Below, one piece after another: positions 33,093 through 44,639 of a DNA stretch of 64,000 nucleotides. This DNA is from Clarkia xantiana subsp. parviflora. Lineage: Eukaryota; Streptophyta; Magnoliopsida; Myrtales; Onagraceae. The stretch spans positions 37,278,756-37,342,755 of the forward strand of contig JAPTYO010000009.1 of assembly GCA_036873135.1 (NCBI GenBank), written 5' to 3'. The position numbers and the translations under genes are program-made. The notes beneath the pieces were generated by a model, which saw only the letters and a list, made by a program, of their open reading frames with translations, was not told the DNA's origin and made no database searches. The stretch's first letter is position 1. Each line of letters begins with the position of its first letter.

Positions 33093-35794
33093 TTAAACTT
33101 GGTCCTTGTTGGAAGATGGATCCTCAGCAGCATCGGAGGGAGCAAGGTTTGGAGGGGCCTGGGCGGAAGGCTCCGTGGTTGGCGAAGTCGGGTCCATGGC
33201 AGCGACCTCTTCACTCTCCGCGGGGAGGTTGAAGTATTTCTCCGCAATAGGGGCGAGAGTCTCGGACTTCTTGAAGTCGATGGAATCCTCGTATGCGGTG
33301 TAGAGCTCTTCGACGGCATTGAACAGAACGTTCTCCACCTCGGACTTACAGAACTCTACAGCAGCCACCTTGAATTCTTCAGAGTCCCAATACTCCCCGC
33401 GGCCCTGCAGACGGCCCTCCTCGAGGCCTTGAGCCTTGGCCTCAGCCAGCTTGGCAGAAAATTCAGCTCTCTCAGCTTCGAACTTCGCCTTGGCCTCCGC
33501 GAGAAGATCCGCGAAAACGTTCTTTTCGTGAACGAGCTGCTTCCTCTCCGACTCATGCCGCTGATTATCCGCCTGGACCATCTTCCGCTCCCGACGCATG
33601 ACAGCCTCATGATCGTGGACTTTCTTGAGCAGGCTCGAGGTCATCTCGTCTAGGAGAGCTTTCTTCTTGGCCATCTTGTTCTTGGCCGCCACTGCCTCGT
33701 CGAGTTCTACCTGAAGCTTGGCTAAAGCATCAGGGTTCGACTTGGCCTCCGCCGCCTCTAAAGCACCCTTCAGGGCCAGGATAAGGCCGAAGCAGCGTTG
33801 TTGGTTCGCGGTGTCCTGAGAGAAGGGAGAAAAAGATCAAGATACAGTAATCGGAGACAAGAATGATGAAGAAAATAAAACAAAGATGAAGTTTTACCTC
33901 CATCCGACGAATAGCCATATAGCGGATCTCCTCCTCAAGGTCCTCCCGCGCCAAGGATAGGGGTCGCCTCAAGGCTGGAGGAATTGACCCCGCCAGCAGA
34001 TGCAGGGCCAATCCAGGATCAAGGTTTCCCCGCTGGAGTGGAACCCCTCGGAGAGACTCGATCGGGTTCCAAGGCATCATCCCCTGGTCGGGGGTGAAAA
34101 CCTTGTAAAGATTTTCATCCACGGGGAGAGGGGGGATGACCCCAGAACTTTCAGCCGGAGGAGCCACCTCGGCTGGTGGCTCGGGAGTCGGAGTGCGGAA
34201 CCCGGGAGGAGGACTCCGGGACACATCCTCCACGACGGGCCTCAAGGTGCTCCGACCGCGCCTACGACGGAGCAGGCCACCTTCAGCGGGCTCCTCGGAG
34301 GAAGGAGAAACCTCCAAGTCAGTCACCTGACGGAACTGGGCTTCCGTCGGGGTTTCCTCTGTCACCGGCGCCGGTGGAGTCACGGCCCGGGCTGGAGTAG
34401 CAGCACGCCCCGGAGTGACAGCCTCCGATGGACCTGCGGTGGCGGGACGAATAAAGTCAGGAAGAGTACCGTTAGGGCACCAGATGATTTGACGATCGAA
34501 GTGTTGGTTCTTCCCAAAGACGTTGTAATATCCCGCCTTGAGAACGCGGGGGATTTCTCCTCGAAGGATGTACTTGATCTCTTGAACCCGCGTTTTTCGA
34601 TCAGCGGGAATAAATTCCCTGGGAACTAATTTCGTATATCGTTTAATTGCACGACGAACACGCTTACCTTCCTCGGCGGTAGTGACCCCGAAGGCTTGGT
34701 CAATCTCCTCCCTCCTGGCCTTCTTGGCCCCGACTTGCTCTTCGGTCGGAGGAGCAGCACATAGAGGAGTGGAAGAGGAAGCGCCTTTCTTCACAAACTT
34801 TCGCTTCCGCTTGGAGCCACTCTGGACGGCATCAGTCTCGCCCTGCTTTAGAATGAGATGAGTCAACAGAGAAGCCTTCTTGGCTGCAAAAGTAAAAGAC
34901 AAGATGGTTAGAAATATTACCCAGATGACCAAATCCTTGGAAACAGAGTCAAGGAGTCGGACTCCGATAGTAATCAGGTTCCTCTCCTGGAGCTTGTTGG
35001 CGTCGAGAGGTATGAAGTTGTCCCCCCAGCGGTAGAGCTGAACCATTTGGAGGGTGTTGAGGTCATCCTCAGTGTAGTCTAAGAGCTTGGGGGCAGGATC
35101 CGCCACGACCTCCCATCGAGGCCATGGGACAGAGCTGTGCTGGACGAAGAAGTAGTACTTCTTCCATCCGCTGTTGTCGGACCCCGAATCGCGAATCAGC
35201 ACCCGATCTTTGTGGAACTTCCAAGTTTCGCTATCCCAGCCGAAACGTGAAAGTTGCTCCTTTGTCCACTTGGGGAGTCGCGGGGAAAAGGAGCAGACCC
35301 CAGCTTTGTTGCACTTCATGCCATAGAAAGTGCGGAATAGCAGTAGACTGTACGTCCACTGCTGGCGGTGGCATAAGAGTTGGAAGGCATTCCACACTTG
35401 GATGGCGTGTGGAGAGAAGGTACAAGGGTGTATTTTGTAGAAGTTGCACATCTCCACCATATTTCCGCAGAGGGGGAACCGAATCCCCGCGCTAATTTGT
35501 CCGGCGGAGACGAACACTTCCCCTGCCCGAGGAGCCGTAATGATGTGCTTCCTTCTGACAGCAGGTTGAGACTCATATGGGAAGCGAGGTTCCCAATCTG
35601 AGGTAATACACCCCTCTCTAAGGGCAGCCTCATACGAAGCCTCAGATATCTCATTGACAGCAAACTCGAAAGTGAAAGGAGCTCTAACCTCAGAACTAGC
35701 TTCGTCTAAAACGATTGCAAACAAGAGGATTTGAGAAAAGAAGAACAAACAGCAAGTAAATCACGAAAACATAGAAGAAAGTCTTACCAGACAT
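33093..35794 (-). CDS. Intact antisense gene of element C, four exons, 819 residues predicted
   Basis: Exons are 35794-35788 (ATGTCTG), 35705-34921, 34842-33898 and 33815-33093. Introns are 82, 78 and 82 bases with GT-AG borders, and total coding length is 2460 bases with no stop. Exon 2 (residues 3-264) is the conserved domain: FAVNEISEASYEAALREG, SAGIRFPLCGNMVEMCNFY, FRTFYGMKCNKAG, GWKKYYFFVQ. Exon 3 (265-579) has a basic patch (SKRKRKFVKK), VLKAGYYNVFGKN, a Pro-rich linker and LALHLLAGSIPP. Exon 4 (580-819) is a Lys/Glu-rich coiled coil with an acidic/Pro tail. The same exon borders occur in E. The domain resembles plant proteins annotated putative gypsy type transposon (Transposase_28, from memory). 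Role unknown. It survives intact although C lost its 5' half. Confidence 0.85.
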
Positions 35795-35950
35795 GATCGA
35801 TGATCGGAGAGATAAAATGGAGGAAGATCGGAAGGTTGAAGGCCTTAGATCACTGGAACAGCAGGAAGAGCTTGGAGAAGAAGCTTCGAATGCAAGGATG
35901 GCTGAAATCGAGAGAGTGCAGAAGAAGTGAATAATGCCAGGGTTTCGGAT

Positions 35951-35957
35951 TTTATAA
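35951..35957 (-). promoter_or_regulatory. TATA box of the antisense gene of C
   Basis: On the minus strand CTTATAAAAT lies 157 bases upstream of the ATG in exon 1. Element E has CCTATAAAAC at about 160 bases from its ATG, and the flanks align (TCC..TTTGC before the box). The shared spacing makes this a likely promoter. Confidence 0.65.
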
Positions 35958-36499
35958 GCAAAAGGACAACTGAGGGAACTTAATCTTGACCGTTGAAGAC
36001 GAAACGACTTGATCTCGATCGTTGAAATTATGAAGACGGTACGGAAGAGACAGCTGGATGAGCACGATCTGCACCGTTGAAGAGGAAACGACACGATCTT
36101 AATCGCCGAGATCATAGGTACGGAAGGGACGTGCGTGACGTCATGGCTGCTTTTCCAGAAAACAGCAGTCACGCCGGTTTAAACGTCGTTTCCTTATCCC
36201 TAGGCATTCAATGCTACAGTAACCGAGGAGTCTCCTCGGATTTGGCAACTGCCCATGGGGTCTGGTGGGTCCAAGGTAATCATGAGTAAGAGATTCTGTT
36301 ATACAACGATCACACGCAAGGCAAAAACCTCCGACGGTGGTATCGGAGGGTATGAAGGTAAAAGCCTCTGATTGAGGTATCAAGAAATGTGAAGGTAAAA
36401 GCCCCTGACGGTGGTATCGGGAGGTACGAAGACAAAAGCTCCCGACAACGAGGTCAAAAGATCTGGACTGGAAGACACGACGAACTAAAAGTCCCCCAT
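35958..36499. other. Antisense promoter region and 3' UTR of C
   Basis: This lies between the antisense TATA box and the polypurine tract. A partial repeat of about 55-60 bp ('aaggtaaaagcccctgacgg' type) lies at 36305-36465. One unit has a perfect dyad CCTCCGA/TCGGAGG. No gene seen. Confidence 0.5.
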
Positions 36500-36513
36500 G
36501 TCTTGGGGGCAAA

Positions 36514-37248
36514 TGATGGGTTCGGATGTAATCGTTAGCCCCGTTAACAGCCAATGGACGGCGAGTAGGTCCAGTGGGCCTCGTGAAAAGCCTGGAAGGC
36601 CCAGAGGCCCTGTATTAAGGGTCCCGACAATAGCGGCCCCGACACATGAGCTAGAGGCTCCCAATGAAGCCTCTGAGTAGGCCCCGATATGCCTTAGTAA
36701 AGGCCCCGATAATAAAGCCCCGCAGAGGCTGGACCTGTCCCGTAGAGACTGAAGGTCCTGGGTGGTGATCTAGAATGAGACAACTCTGGAGTCTTCGACA
36801 GGAGTCGGGACTTGTGATCAGAGGATAAAGACCGAGAAACCCGCCTACTAGATAGAGTAGTGGGAGACTGTTAGAGATAAAGATAAATCCCCCGAGATAC
36901 GCAGGGCGTGCCCGAGATACGCGGAGCGTGGGGCGAGATATATGGAATCCCAACCAAGATATACGGAATCGTGGCGAGATACATGGAATCATGAGCACAA
37001 CGGCCAAGCATGGTCACAGTTAACTGTGCAACTCCTCCTCCTATATAAAGGAGGAAGTTACCCCAGAAAACCACACTCTCTAATACGACTTAGAATACTC
37101 TGCCACCCTGTTGATTGTGTACTCATTTAAGCATCGGAGAGGGATTCTGGGTCACCACCCAGGTCATCCCCTTTTGCAGGATTACGCGGAGCCCAGGAGT
37201 CCAAGCTTTCCGTCAAGGACGTAACGGAGCTTTGCCCGTGATCCAACA
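36514..37248 (+). repeat. 3' LTR of element C
   Basis: It starts TGATGGGTTCGG after the polypurine tract at 36500-36513 (CTTGGGGGCAAA core) and ends ...GATCCAACA. U3 holds repeats of 'cgagatacgcggagcgtggg' at 36895-36990. TATA box at 37042-37049. R-region hairpin CTGGGT (37147-37152) with ACCCAG (37157-37162) around CACC. Start, end and layout match the 5' LTR of E. Confidence 0.9.
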
Positions 37249-37627
37249 TATTCCACAGACCCTCCTGATGCTAAAATGAACTTAAACCTGTCATTACTTG
37301 CTAATTAAATGTGATTATGAGGGCAATATCGTCTTTTAGCATCTTAATCCTCTTGAACTCTATAAATATGACTCATGGGTGCTCATTTGATGAGAACTTG
37401 ATTGTATCTTGATTTCTCACAACTTTGAGCACTCACTTCTTTCTACTTTCTCTCTTTAAAGTTTTATACTTGCTTAAGCATCAGAGAGGGTTCGCCGGAT
37501 CCCCCCGCGGCGCTCCCTTATTGCATGTTGTTTTTCGGGACCTAGGTCAAGATCGAAGGCTCGACGAAATTCGGGATTCGACATCAACGGTCAACTCTTT
37601 GAAGACCTCGACGATCAAACCCCAGCA
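37249..37627 (+). repeat. 5' LTR of element D, left part missing
   Basis: It aligns with the right half of the LTR at 46132-46866 from 'cctcctgatgctaaa' onward. TATA box at 37361-37368. R-region hairpin CGCCG (37493-37497) with CGGCG (37508-37512); pairing is lost in the 3' LTR. It ends ...CCCCAGCA. Confidence 0.85.
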
Positions 37628-37630
37628 TTT

Positions 37631-37646
37631 TGGCGGCGTCTGTATG
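37631..37646 (+). other. Primer binding site of element D
   Basis: TGGCGGCGTCTGTATG, a decayed form of the TGGCGCCGTCTGTGGG seen in A. Confidence 0.75.
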
Positions 37647-37676
37647 ATTCGAACAAAAATTCATGTCAAGCAAACC

Positions 37677-40600
37677 ATGAGCACGAGCACCAATACTCCG
37701 TCACCCCCCTAAAAATTGGCAGAAAAGTATCCAGCACAAGGATCTATTCATGATTGCAAAAGAGTGCTACTTCGGAGCACTAGAATGTATTGATGATTGC
37801 AAAAGAGTGCTACTTCGGAGCACTAGGATGTATTGATGATTGTGAAGCAATGCTACTTTGAATCACTAAGATGTGACATAGTATGAACTAGCAATAAAAA
37901 GCTACGTGAGCTACTCTGTTGCCGATACTACCTCTGACCAATCTTCACTGCCAAATATCTTTGTCGGTCGAAAATCATCGGTACTGACCGAAATTCGTCG
38001 ACCGAAAATGTCGTCACCACAACACTGATTCTGAGCCAATAGCCATCTCAGTATGAAATGGGGGGCATTCATAGATCTATACACATTCTTACAATGATCA
38101 CCACCAAGAACGCGAAGTTCTTCGAGAAACACCACCTACTAAGCGTGCACACCTTAAAAGAGAGCGCGCCTTCAAAGTTCAATCAAGTCAAGGGCATTGA
38201 AGAGCTCAACCCCTAGTTTCATACAATACCGGACTGATAACGACACCCCCTAGAGGTGGTGACCGAATACTCAATAGTACGTGTATAACGTGAGTTTGGT
38301 AAAATATGTCTTGCTTGTTCTACGGGGAAATAAACTTTAACTCCCAAGCCATTATATAAATGATCCTCTAATCACTGATTTCACCAACGAATTAAACATT
38401 TGAAAAGAATATTGAATTGGCAAGACAAACCTTATATACACGGGGGTCAATCACATTACCAATGAGGTTGGGAATATCACTAGCACCATCGTCCTCTCCA
38501 ACCATGTACTAAAGAATGTTCCCAAAGTAATCATCCCGATCTGACGCACCCATTTGACACGCGACCTCACTAATTGGATCCGCTGAACTGATTCGACAAC
38601 TCAACCCGTCGTGCCCGAGCAAAATAATCAATTTAATCGATCCCGTCGGAAACATCTACATAGGTGAATACTCGCTTCCAAGAAGTATACTTGGAGACAA
38701 ATTCTCGGAAACTGTATTCAAGGATAGAATTTAACTCCCGAATCAGAGGAAAAATGTCAATTGCATCCCATTCAAAAGATTCCAAGAAGTAATAAGCAAG
38801 GGGGCACCATTCAATGTTGAGCCACGCCAAAACTCTCTGCGCCACCGCGAGTACTGTCACATCGCCACCGCAAGCACTGTCACCTCGGCATTCCTCACCG
38901 TTAGTTCACCCTCTGCCCCAAGTGTAGAGACTGACTACTAATAAAGGAGGAGGATATTTGAACTTCACCTACCAGAATGGTGAAGAAACCAACCACGACA
39001 TGAAGCGCATTTGTGCCAAGCGCGTCACCTACTACATAATTTCTAAAGGGCACACCACCCAGCCTATATGATTTCGCATAGCTGCTCAATTCAGGAAACT
39101 CCAATCATGATGAAATTAGCAAGCTCATCCCAACAAGGGGTATGTTCAGTTTTAGCACCAACAGATGCCGAAAGCAACTATCATGTGTTCTAACATGGGA
39201 GAAGTAGATACCCTCCCAACAAAGGGTGATACATATACCGTCAAGGGTCGTAATGCATGATATAGTTCTCTAAGCTCGACCAAAGAAGGGGAAATTCCTA
39301 CTTCCGACTCACCAACGCCAAAATTTGGCACGGGAATCAAACTTAAGTTCAAGCCCGAATTCAAGGCAAATCAATATATAGCCTAACAGCATGGGAAGTA
39401 AAGATTCAAGATCGATATTTGCGCTAATAACACATCTCCACCAAGCACCTTGCACTAGGGTAGTAAGAAAGTAATCTTTGCCATCCCGTCAAGAGGAAAA
39501 TCGGGACGAAGGGGGCACCTGTAGAAAACCCTACCCCTTAAGGTTATACGCAAAATAGTAAGTGAATGAATGTTACAACAAGGGAAAATAGGGAGATCTC
39601 GTCAGTTCGACATCCCTTACCCATGTATGCATTCGCAATACAAGCGCAACTTCTAATGAGGATAAGCTACAAGGCATAGCCACTACGGGGGCAACCCCGC
39701 GAGAAATCATGAGGTAACACTTACCTTGAAAGGAATGATTACAATTCTAAAAGCAAGCATATCTCTTAAGTGTAAGTCCTAAATAAAGAAGAGTTCACAA
39801 TCAAGATTGAAGATGGGAGGAACACGATCAAGGCGACACTCCCTAAAAAGCCCTCGAGAATACTCTAAGGCAAAAGCAAAGACAAAACACATAGAATTCG
39901 GCACTGCATCAAGAAAATCGTCAACGCCTGATCGGACTCGTAAATCTGTCGCAAGGCGCATCAATCGGACTCACTGTCTGACCCACACTTTTATATTGTG
40001 ACGATCACCTAATCCGATGTATAATCCAAGATGATACGTCTGCATGAGCTCTTCGCTAAATTATAACCAATTTCAGAAAGCATTGCTCTTATCAAATCCT
40101 CATCACAAAAATTCTTACGCTAAAGCGCAAAGGAAAAGGGGAAGGAATTTACAACCTTCCTCAAGTATGGACATTGCCACGTGGTACTCACCAAGGGAAA
40201 AATTCAAGGTCTTGAATGCACTTACTTTGGAATAGTGAGTAGAACGTGCCAACTCTCGCATTAAGAGGGGGGAGGCAATGAAATCTAAAAATAAACATCT
40301 TACCTAAAATTTTGAAACAAGCAAATTAGAGAATCGACACTCGTTAAGAGAAAACACATCCTACCCCGCGATTATTTGACGCAAAATCCTTATTCCCCTT
40401 CTAAACAGTACAACTAAGGAAGCAAACTTGAAGAAACACTAAGTAGGAGGAATGGAAATCGCGCCCAACCAAAAGCAAATGCTTCCCTCTCAACTCTATG
40501 AGATACATCTGGAAAAATTATTGCTCAAACCATGGTTATGATCAAAGAAAACAATCATGATAAAGAAATGTGTCCGCAAAGAATATCCATCACGTTCAAG

Positions 40601-40800
40601 AATATGCATATCCATGAAATTGAATAAGGAACCTCCGTTGTTTGAACATGAAAACAAACTGTGCGACTACCAAGAAACTTGGAGGGCACCAAATGAACAA
40701 GTAGAGACAACAAGCATCGCGCTCGGTACGCAATCTCTCCCAATTGGGAAAGGCTCGGGTAACATGTAATAATTTTTATAAAAAAAACAGAGTAACAGGT
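37677..40800 (+). pseudogene. gag-protease-gag2 pseudogene of element D
   Basis: An ATG at 37677 starts a short frame (MSTSTNTPSPP) that stops at once. The remaining sequence is riddled with stops. The stretch at about 39380-39720 is collinear with 14260-14620 of element A. Near 40655-40700 a decayed second-gag knuckle (CDYQETW) lines up with WCEYHGTW of B. Protease is not readable. Assignment rests on collinearity with A and B. Confidence 0.55.
37741..37880. repeat. Short tandem repeat with a UUCG-type hairpin
   Basis: A unit of about 45 bp ('tgattgcaaaagagtgctac') occurs twice and a third time drifted. Two units contain GTGCT and AGCAC around ACTTCGG. In RNA this gives a stem with a CUUCGG turn, one of the most stable loops. 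Confidence 0.7.
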
Positions 40801-40839
40801 AATATCTCTATGAGAACAACCAATCTGAATAGAACAGAC

Positions 40840-41760
40840 TACCCGAGATAGACATCTCGTTTGGATAGTCTAACCTAGTCAAACGGAGATCTAATTTGTA
40901 CGGAACAGACTAGTCGCGAATAGTCTGATCCAGTCACATTGAAAATCTAGTCCAAACGGACGATACAAAGGACAAAACAAGTCCTCCTGGAAATGCATAA
41001 CTCTATGATATGTTTTGTCTAACTATATCTTGAAGCAGAATGAAGCAATTTGAGACAAGTTATGAAAGAATCAGAAGACATATCAAGAAAAGACACCCTA
41101 CTATGGAAATACCACCAAGTAGCGGCACCGAAATAGGTAAATCTCCTAAGTGACCTCTGAATTAGCACATGAACATTGCAAATCGTGTCATACGACCGTT
41201 GCCACAACGTTAACTTGAAAGTGACCAAGAAATAGATTTAAAACACATCCAAATTTGCAAGTAATGTCTTGCCACAACGTCACCTTGGAGAGGACCAAGT
41301 GATGGTAAAAAATTACAAGTTTCACCCTACGACCTCTGTCGCGTCCATTGGAATAACCATGTAGCGGTGCATTAGAATTGAAGGCCCCGTCTTGCCATAA
41401 TATCCTAGTGACGGTAAAACAATGTTGATAAGTATATCACACCAATAAATCTTACGGAAATCTCAATATCGCCTAAGTTGCGTTTAAGTCCGTAAAACGA
41501 GTCATCGTTCTCGGTGGACGCGTATTATAATCTTTCCGACCAAGCAAGTTACGTTCAAGTCCGTAAAACGAGTATCTGTTACTCGATGGGCGCGTAGTTG
41601 AAATATTGCCGACCAAGCAAGTTGCGTTCAAGTCCGTAAAACGAGTCTTTGTTACTCGATTGGCGCAGTTGAAATCCTGCCGACCAAGCAAGTTGCTTTC
41701 CAGTTCCTAAAACGAGTCCCCGTACTTGAGGGGCGCGCAGTTGAAAGGTGTTGATAAGTA
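40840..41760. repeat. Hairpin arrays of element D
   Basis: At 40840-40960 two dyads occur: AGACTA with TAGTCT enclosing CGAGAT/ATCTCG, and GACTA/TAGTC. At 41470-41760 a unit of about 60-70 bp with 'aagtccgtaaaacgagt' occurs four times. Its stem is CGAGT/ACTCG in two copies, CGAG/CTCG in one and CGAGT/ACTTG (G-U) in one. The location is between gag2 and the antisense gene, as in B. Confidence 0.75.
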
Positions 41761-42429
41761 AGTCACACTGATAATCCACCCCATCGCCTCGATGATGTGG
41801 GAGTAATCCACCCCAACGCCTCGTCGTGTGGGAGTTGATCATGCATGTTATGTTAGAAATTATATCATCATAATGATATTTCAGTAATGTAGGATGTACG
41901 CTTCAACAGAAGTTAAGATATTCAGGCCAATATTTCAATATCATGCCTACGTTTGAACGTTGTGTAAGTTATGGTAAATCAATATGTCGTTTCAACGTCA
42001 TGAAAGTTATAGTAAATCACGTTGACGTTTGAATGTCATTCATTTCATGTTAAACCAATCTGACATTCTGACGTCATTAAAAAGTATGGTAAACCATTTT
42101 GAAATTAAAATATCATCCAAGTTGTACTTCAGGTGATAAAACAAGTTGTCATGCTTGACAAACATGCATTATAAGGTGGGGGTAGGATCAAATCACACCA
42201 CGCCTTGGAACAACCAAATGAAGGTTGTTGACTACCATGGAATATGGAAACACATCTACAAAACTCGAAATGATTATCAGGTTCATGTATCTTGAAGCGG
42301 CTATCATGTCCACATAACGCCAATCGGCTAATACACACATGCATCTTGAAGAGACTACCATCACCATACAACGCCAATGAGCTGCTACATCTATACATAT
42401 CAAAGCAGATATCATGTTCGCATACCTTA
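41761..42429. other. Spacer with short diverged repeats
   Basis: Phrases such as 'gtaaaccaatctgacgt' and 'atcatgttcg' recur loosely. No gene seen. It lies downstream of the antisense gene of D. Confidence 0.4.
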
Positions 42430-44470
42430 GGGGTAAGGGCACGCACCATCTCTTAAGTAAACACTAATCCAGTCTTGAGCGAAGCCCGTTCAGCTTGCAA
42501 AGTCTTGTTTTCTTCGACCAACTCAATCAAAGAGGATGAAAATTAGACGATATCATATACGCCCTGAAATGACAAAAAAATGTTAGAAAGAAGATCAAGT
42601 TTAATATAAACATCAAAGCATAAGTAAAGAAGCTCACCAGAGCATAACGAGAAAGAATTTCCTTGGCCAAACAATGCACCTCTCTATGATTAGCAGGAAT
42701 AGGCTTATGATCCGCCGGGGGCACACACTTGTTCAAAACATGAACTCCAACCTCAGGCTCTTTCAAAGAAGAACAACGATCAAACTGATAACTCCCCTCA
42801 GAGAAGAAAGGAACTCACACAGATCCAACCATGTCGCCGTCAAGGGGGCGCACCAATTCCTTGCGAGAAAGAGCAGGAAGCTTAATTCAACCTATAAATT
42901 AAACAAAGAAAATGAGAAAAACATACATAATAGTAAGAACTAATCAAGACGGAACACCTGCACGATCGATTTTTTTCGGTAACCGATGGAACCCTCGGCT
43001 CGAGGGCAGGAGTATGGGATGAAACACAAAAATCAGCAGCAACCTCATCATTCATCATCAAACATTTCCCCTTATCCTTAGGAGGAGTAGGAGGGGCAAT
43101 ACCCTCTAGAACAGCCTCCTTTTTATTGCAAGAAGGAGCCTTTGGAGAATTGACAGTTGAAGGGGATTTCCTTTTCCGTGAAATAGTCGAGGGTCCAATC
43201 TCGAAATCAGACTTCTTCAATTTTTCCTATAAGAAATTTTAGCCGCCTCGTTTGCCCGCGCAAACACAGAGGATATTTTTTCCTTAAACAACAAGAGAAA
43301 AAAAATATGAGAAAAATACATGAGGCGTATATAGAATGAAGTGACAAAATGAAATCTTTTATACTAGAAGCTTTGGCTCCCTTTGCCATTTTTTAGGACA
43401 CTTTGGCCGCCTTCGAGGCGCCATGAATAACACTGGAAGAAGCCTTCCTCTTGGGTGCATTGGAACCACCATGTGCAGAATCCGACTCTTGCAGACGAGA
43501 GGTTTTACCATGAAACCAACTTACAAAGAAGAACAACCGGAAATATGAAATGTTAAAAATCGGTAGCATACCGAATTTTCATAAGGGGGAGTTGATCGAA
43601 TTCATGTATTGTAAAGATCCATATCTTAAAATCGATTCACGGAACTGTAAGCCTTGGCCTTGTGATAAATGTATATACGCTTTACAGTTTCCCTATCCTA
43701 CGTAGAAAACGTTTTGATAAAAGGGTTACTGTCTACAGTAGAGATGTCAAGAATAGACCAAGTAACATGATGATCTTTGATGAAGAAATAGTTGCACGCC
43801 CAATGGCTTTTAGATCGGTCGGCCGACGTGAAGAAACGATTGTTGGAATCCCAATTAACTGTCCCTAAGTCTATTTGAATAAATCCATGATCTTTTGAAA
43901 GACGTAAACGAATGGTGAAGGCACATGTGCCAGTAGAACTTTGAAGGTGAATCCGGAAGAAACATTGGAACACCGTAAGAGAATAAGTCCAAGACTAATG
44001 ATGGCACAACACTCGAAAACCAACCCAAGATCGAATGCCTGGCGGAGCAAGATTCGTGGGAGAAATCCCATAATAACGGAAAAGTTTGATCAAATCCTCG
44101 CAGTAAGGAAATCGAAAGCCGCTTCGCACCTGGGCGGTGTATAATGCTACTCGTCCATCTGAAGGCACAGTAACCGCGCCATGAGCAAGCCCGGGGAAGT
44201 ATGAAAAGGATGCGAGGCTTTGTCTGAAGTATAGAGACCGGCCATCTTAACATGACGGTGAAACTCTCGTTCTCTCAAAAAGTTGCCTGGGAAAGATCTC
44301 CGCCAATAATCGGCCTCCCGCCCCGAATTCACCTCGGAATATGAGATGGGCTCTAACTCATAAGAGAACTCTGACTCTAGCATGGGCTGTGATTCCGACT
44401 CTCAGTCTGATTCTAAGTCTATGTTCGGAAAGCGAGTAATAACAGCTTAGGGAGAAAAATACTTACGCAT
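42430..44470 (-). pseudogene. Decayed antisense gene of element D
   Basis: It starts like the others: ATGC at 44470-44467 directly followed by a GTAAGT donor. Exon 2 remnants read SGFRFPYCEDLIKL, NLAPPGIRSWVGFRVLC and HWACNYFFI across several frames. A later exon reads PEVGVHVLNKCVPPADH and ILSRYAL and ends at a GTGAGC donor (42637). The last exon begins after a CAG at 42563 with a phrase like ELVEENKTLQAERASLK. These match exon 2, exon 5 and exon 6 of element B at the same borders. Many stops and frameshifts show that it is dead. Confidence 0.75.
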
Positions 44471-44639
44471 TCTAGTCCACCCTGCGAGAACTGAAGGAAG
44501 ACCTAGTGAAGGAGTTGACAGTAAAACTCCTCTTCAAGAAAAATCCAAATTTAGCGATCCCCTTTGAGTGAATTTTTAAAACACCGTAAGACAAGTTATC
44601 AACCTTCGTGTATGTGTCAATGAAATTCTATTATGCCCA

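Larger units (their letters stand above)
29895..37248 (+). mobile_element. Element C: 5'-deleted autonomous-type Tat element
   Basis: It starts abruptly inside the RNase H region, at a point matching 57677 of element E, and continues through integrase, tandem arrays, an intact antisense gene, a polypurine tract and the 3' LTR. The left neighbour is the interior of the TRIM-like element. The right neighbour is the LTR of element D with its first 370 or so bases missing. One deletion that took the left LTR, gag, protease and RT of C together with the start of D explains both ends. Confidence 0.85.

Noticed and set aside
34888..34920. 37-base intron ending at TTTTGCAG in the antisense gene of C
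   Set aside because: Too short for a plant intron and out of phase. The CAG further downstream (acceptor next to 34842) restores phase in C, and the equivalent works in B and E.
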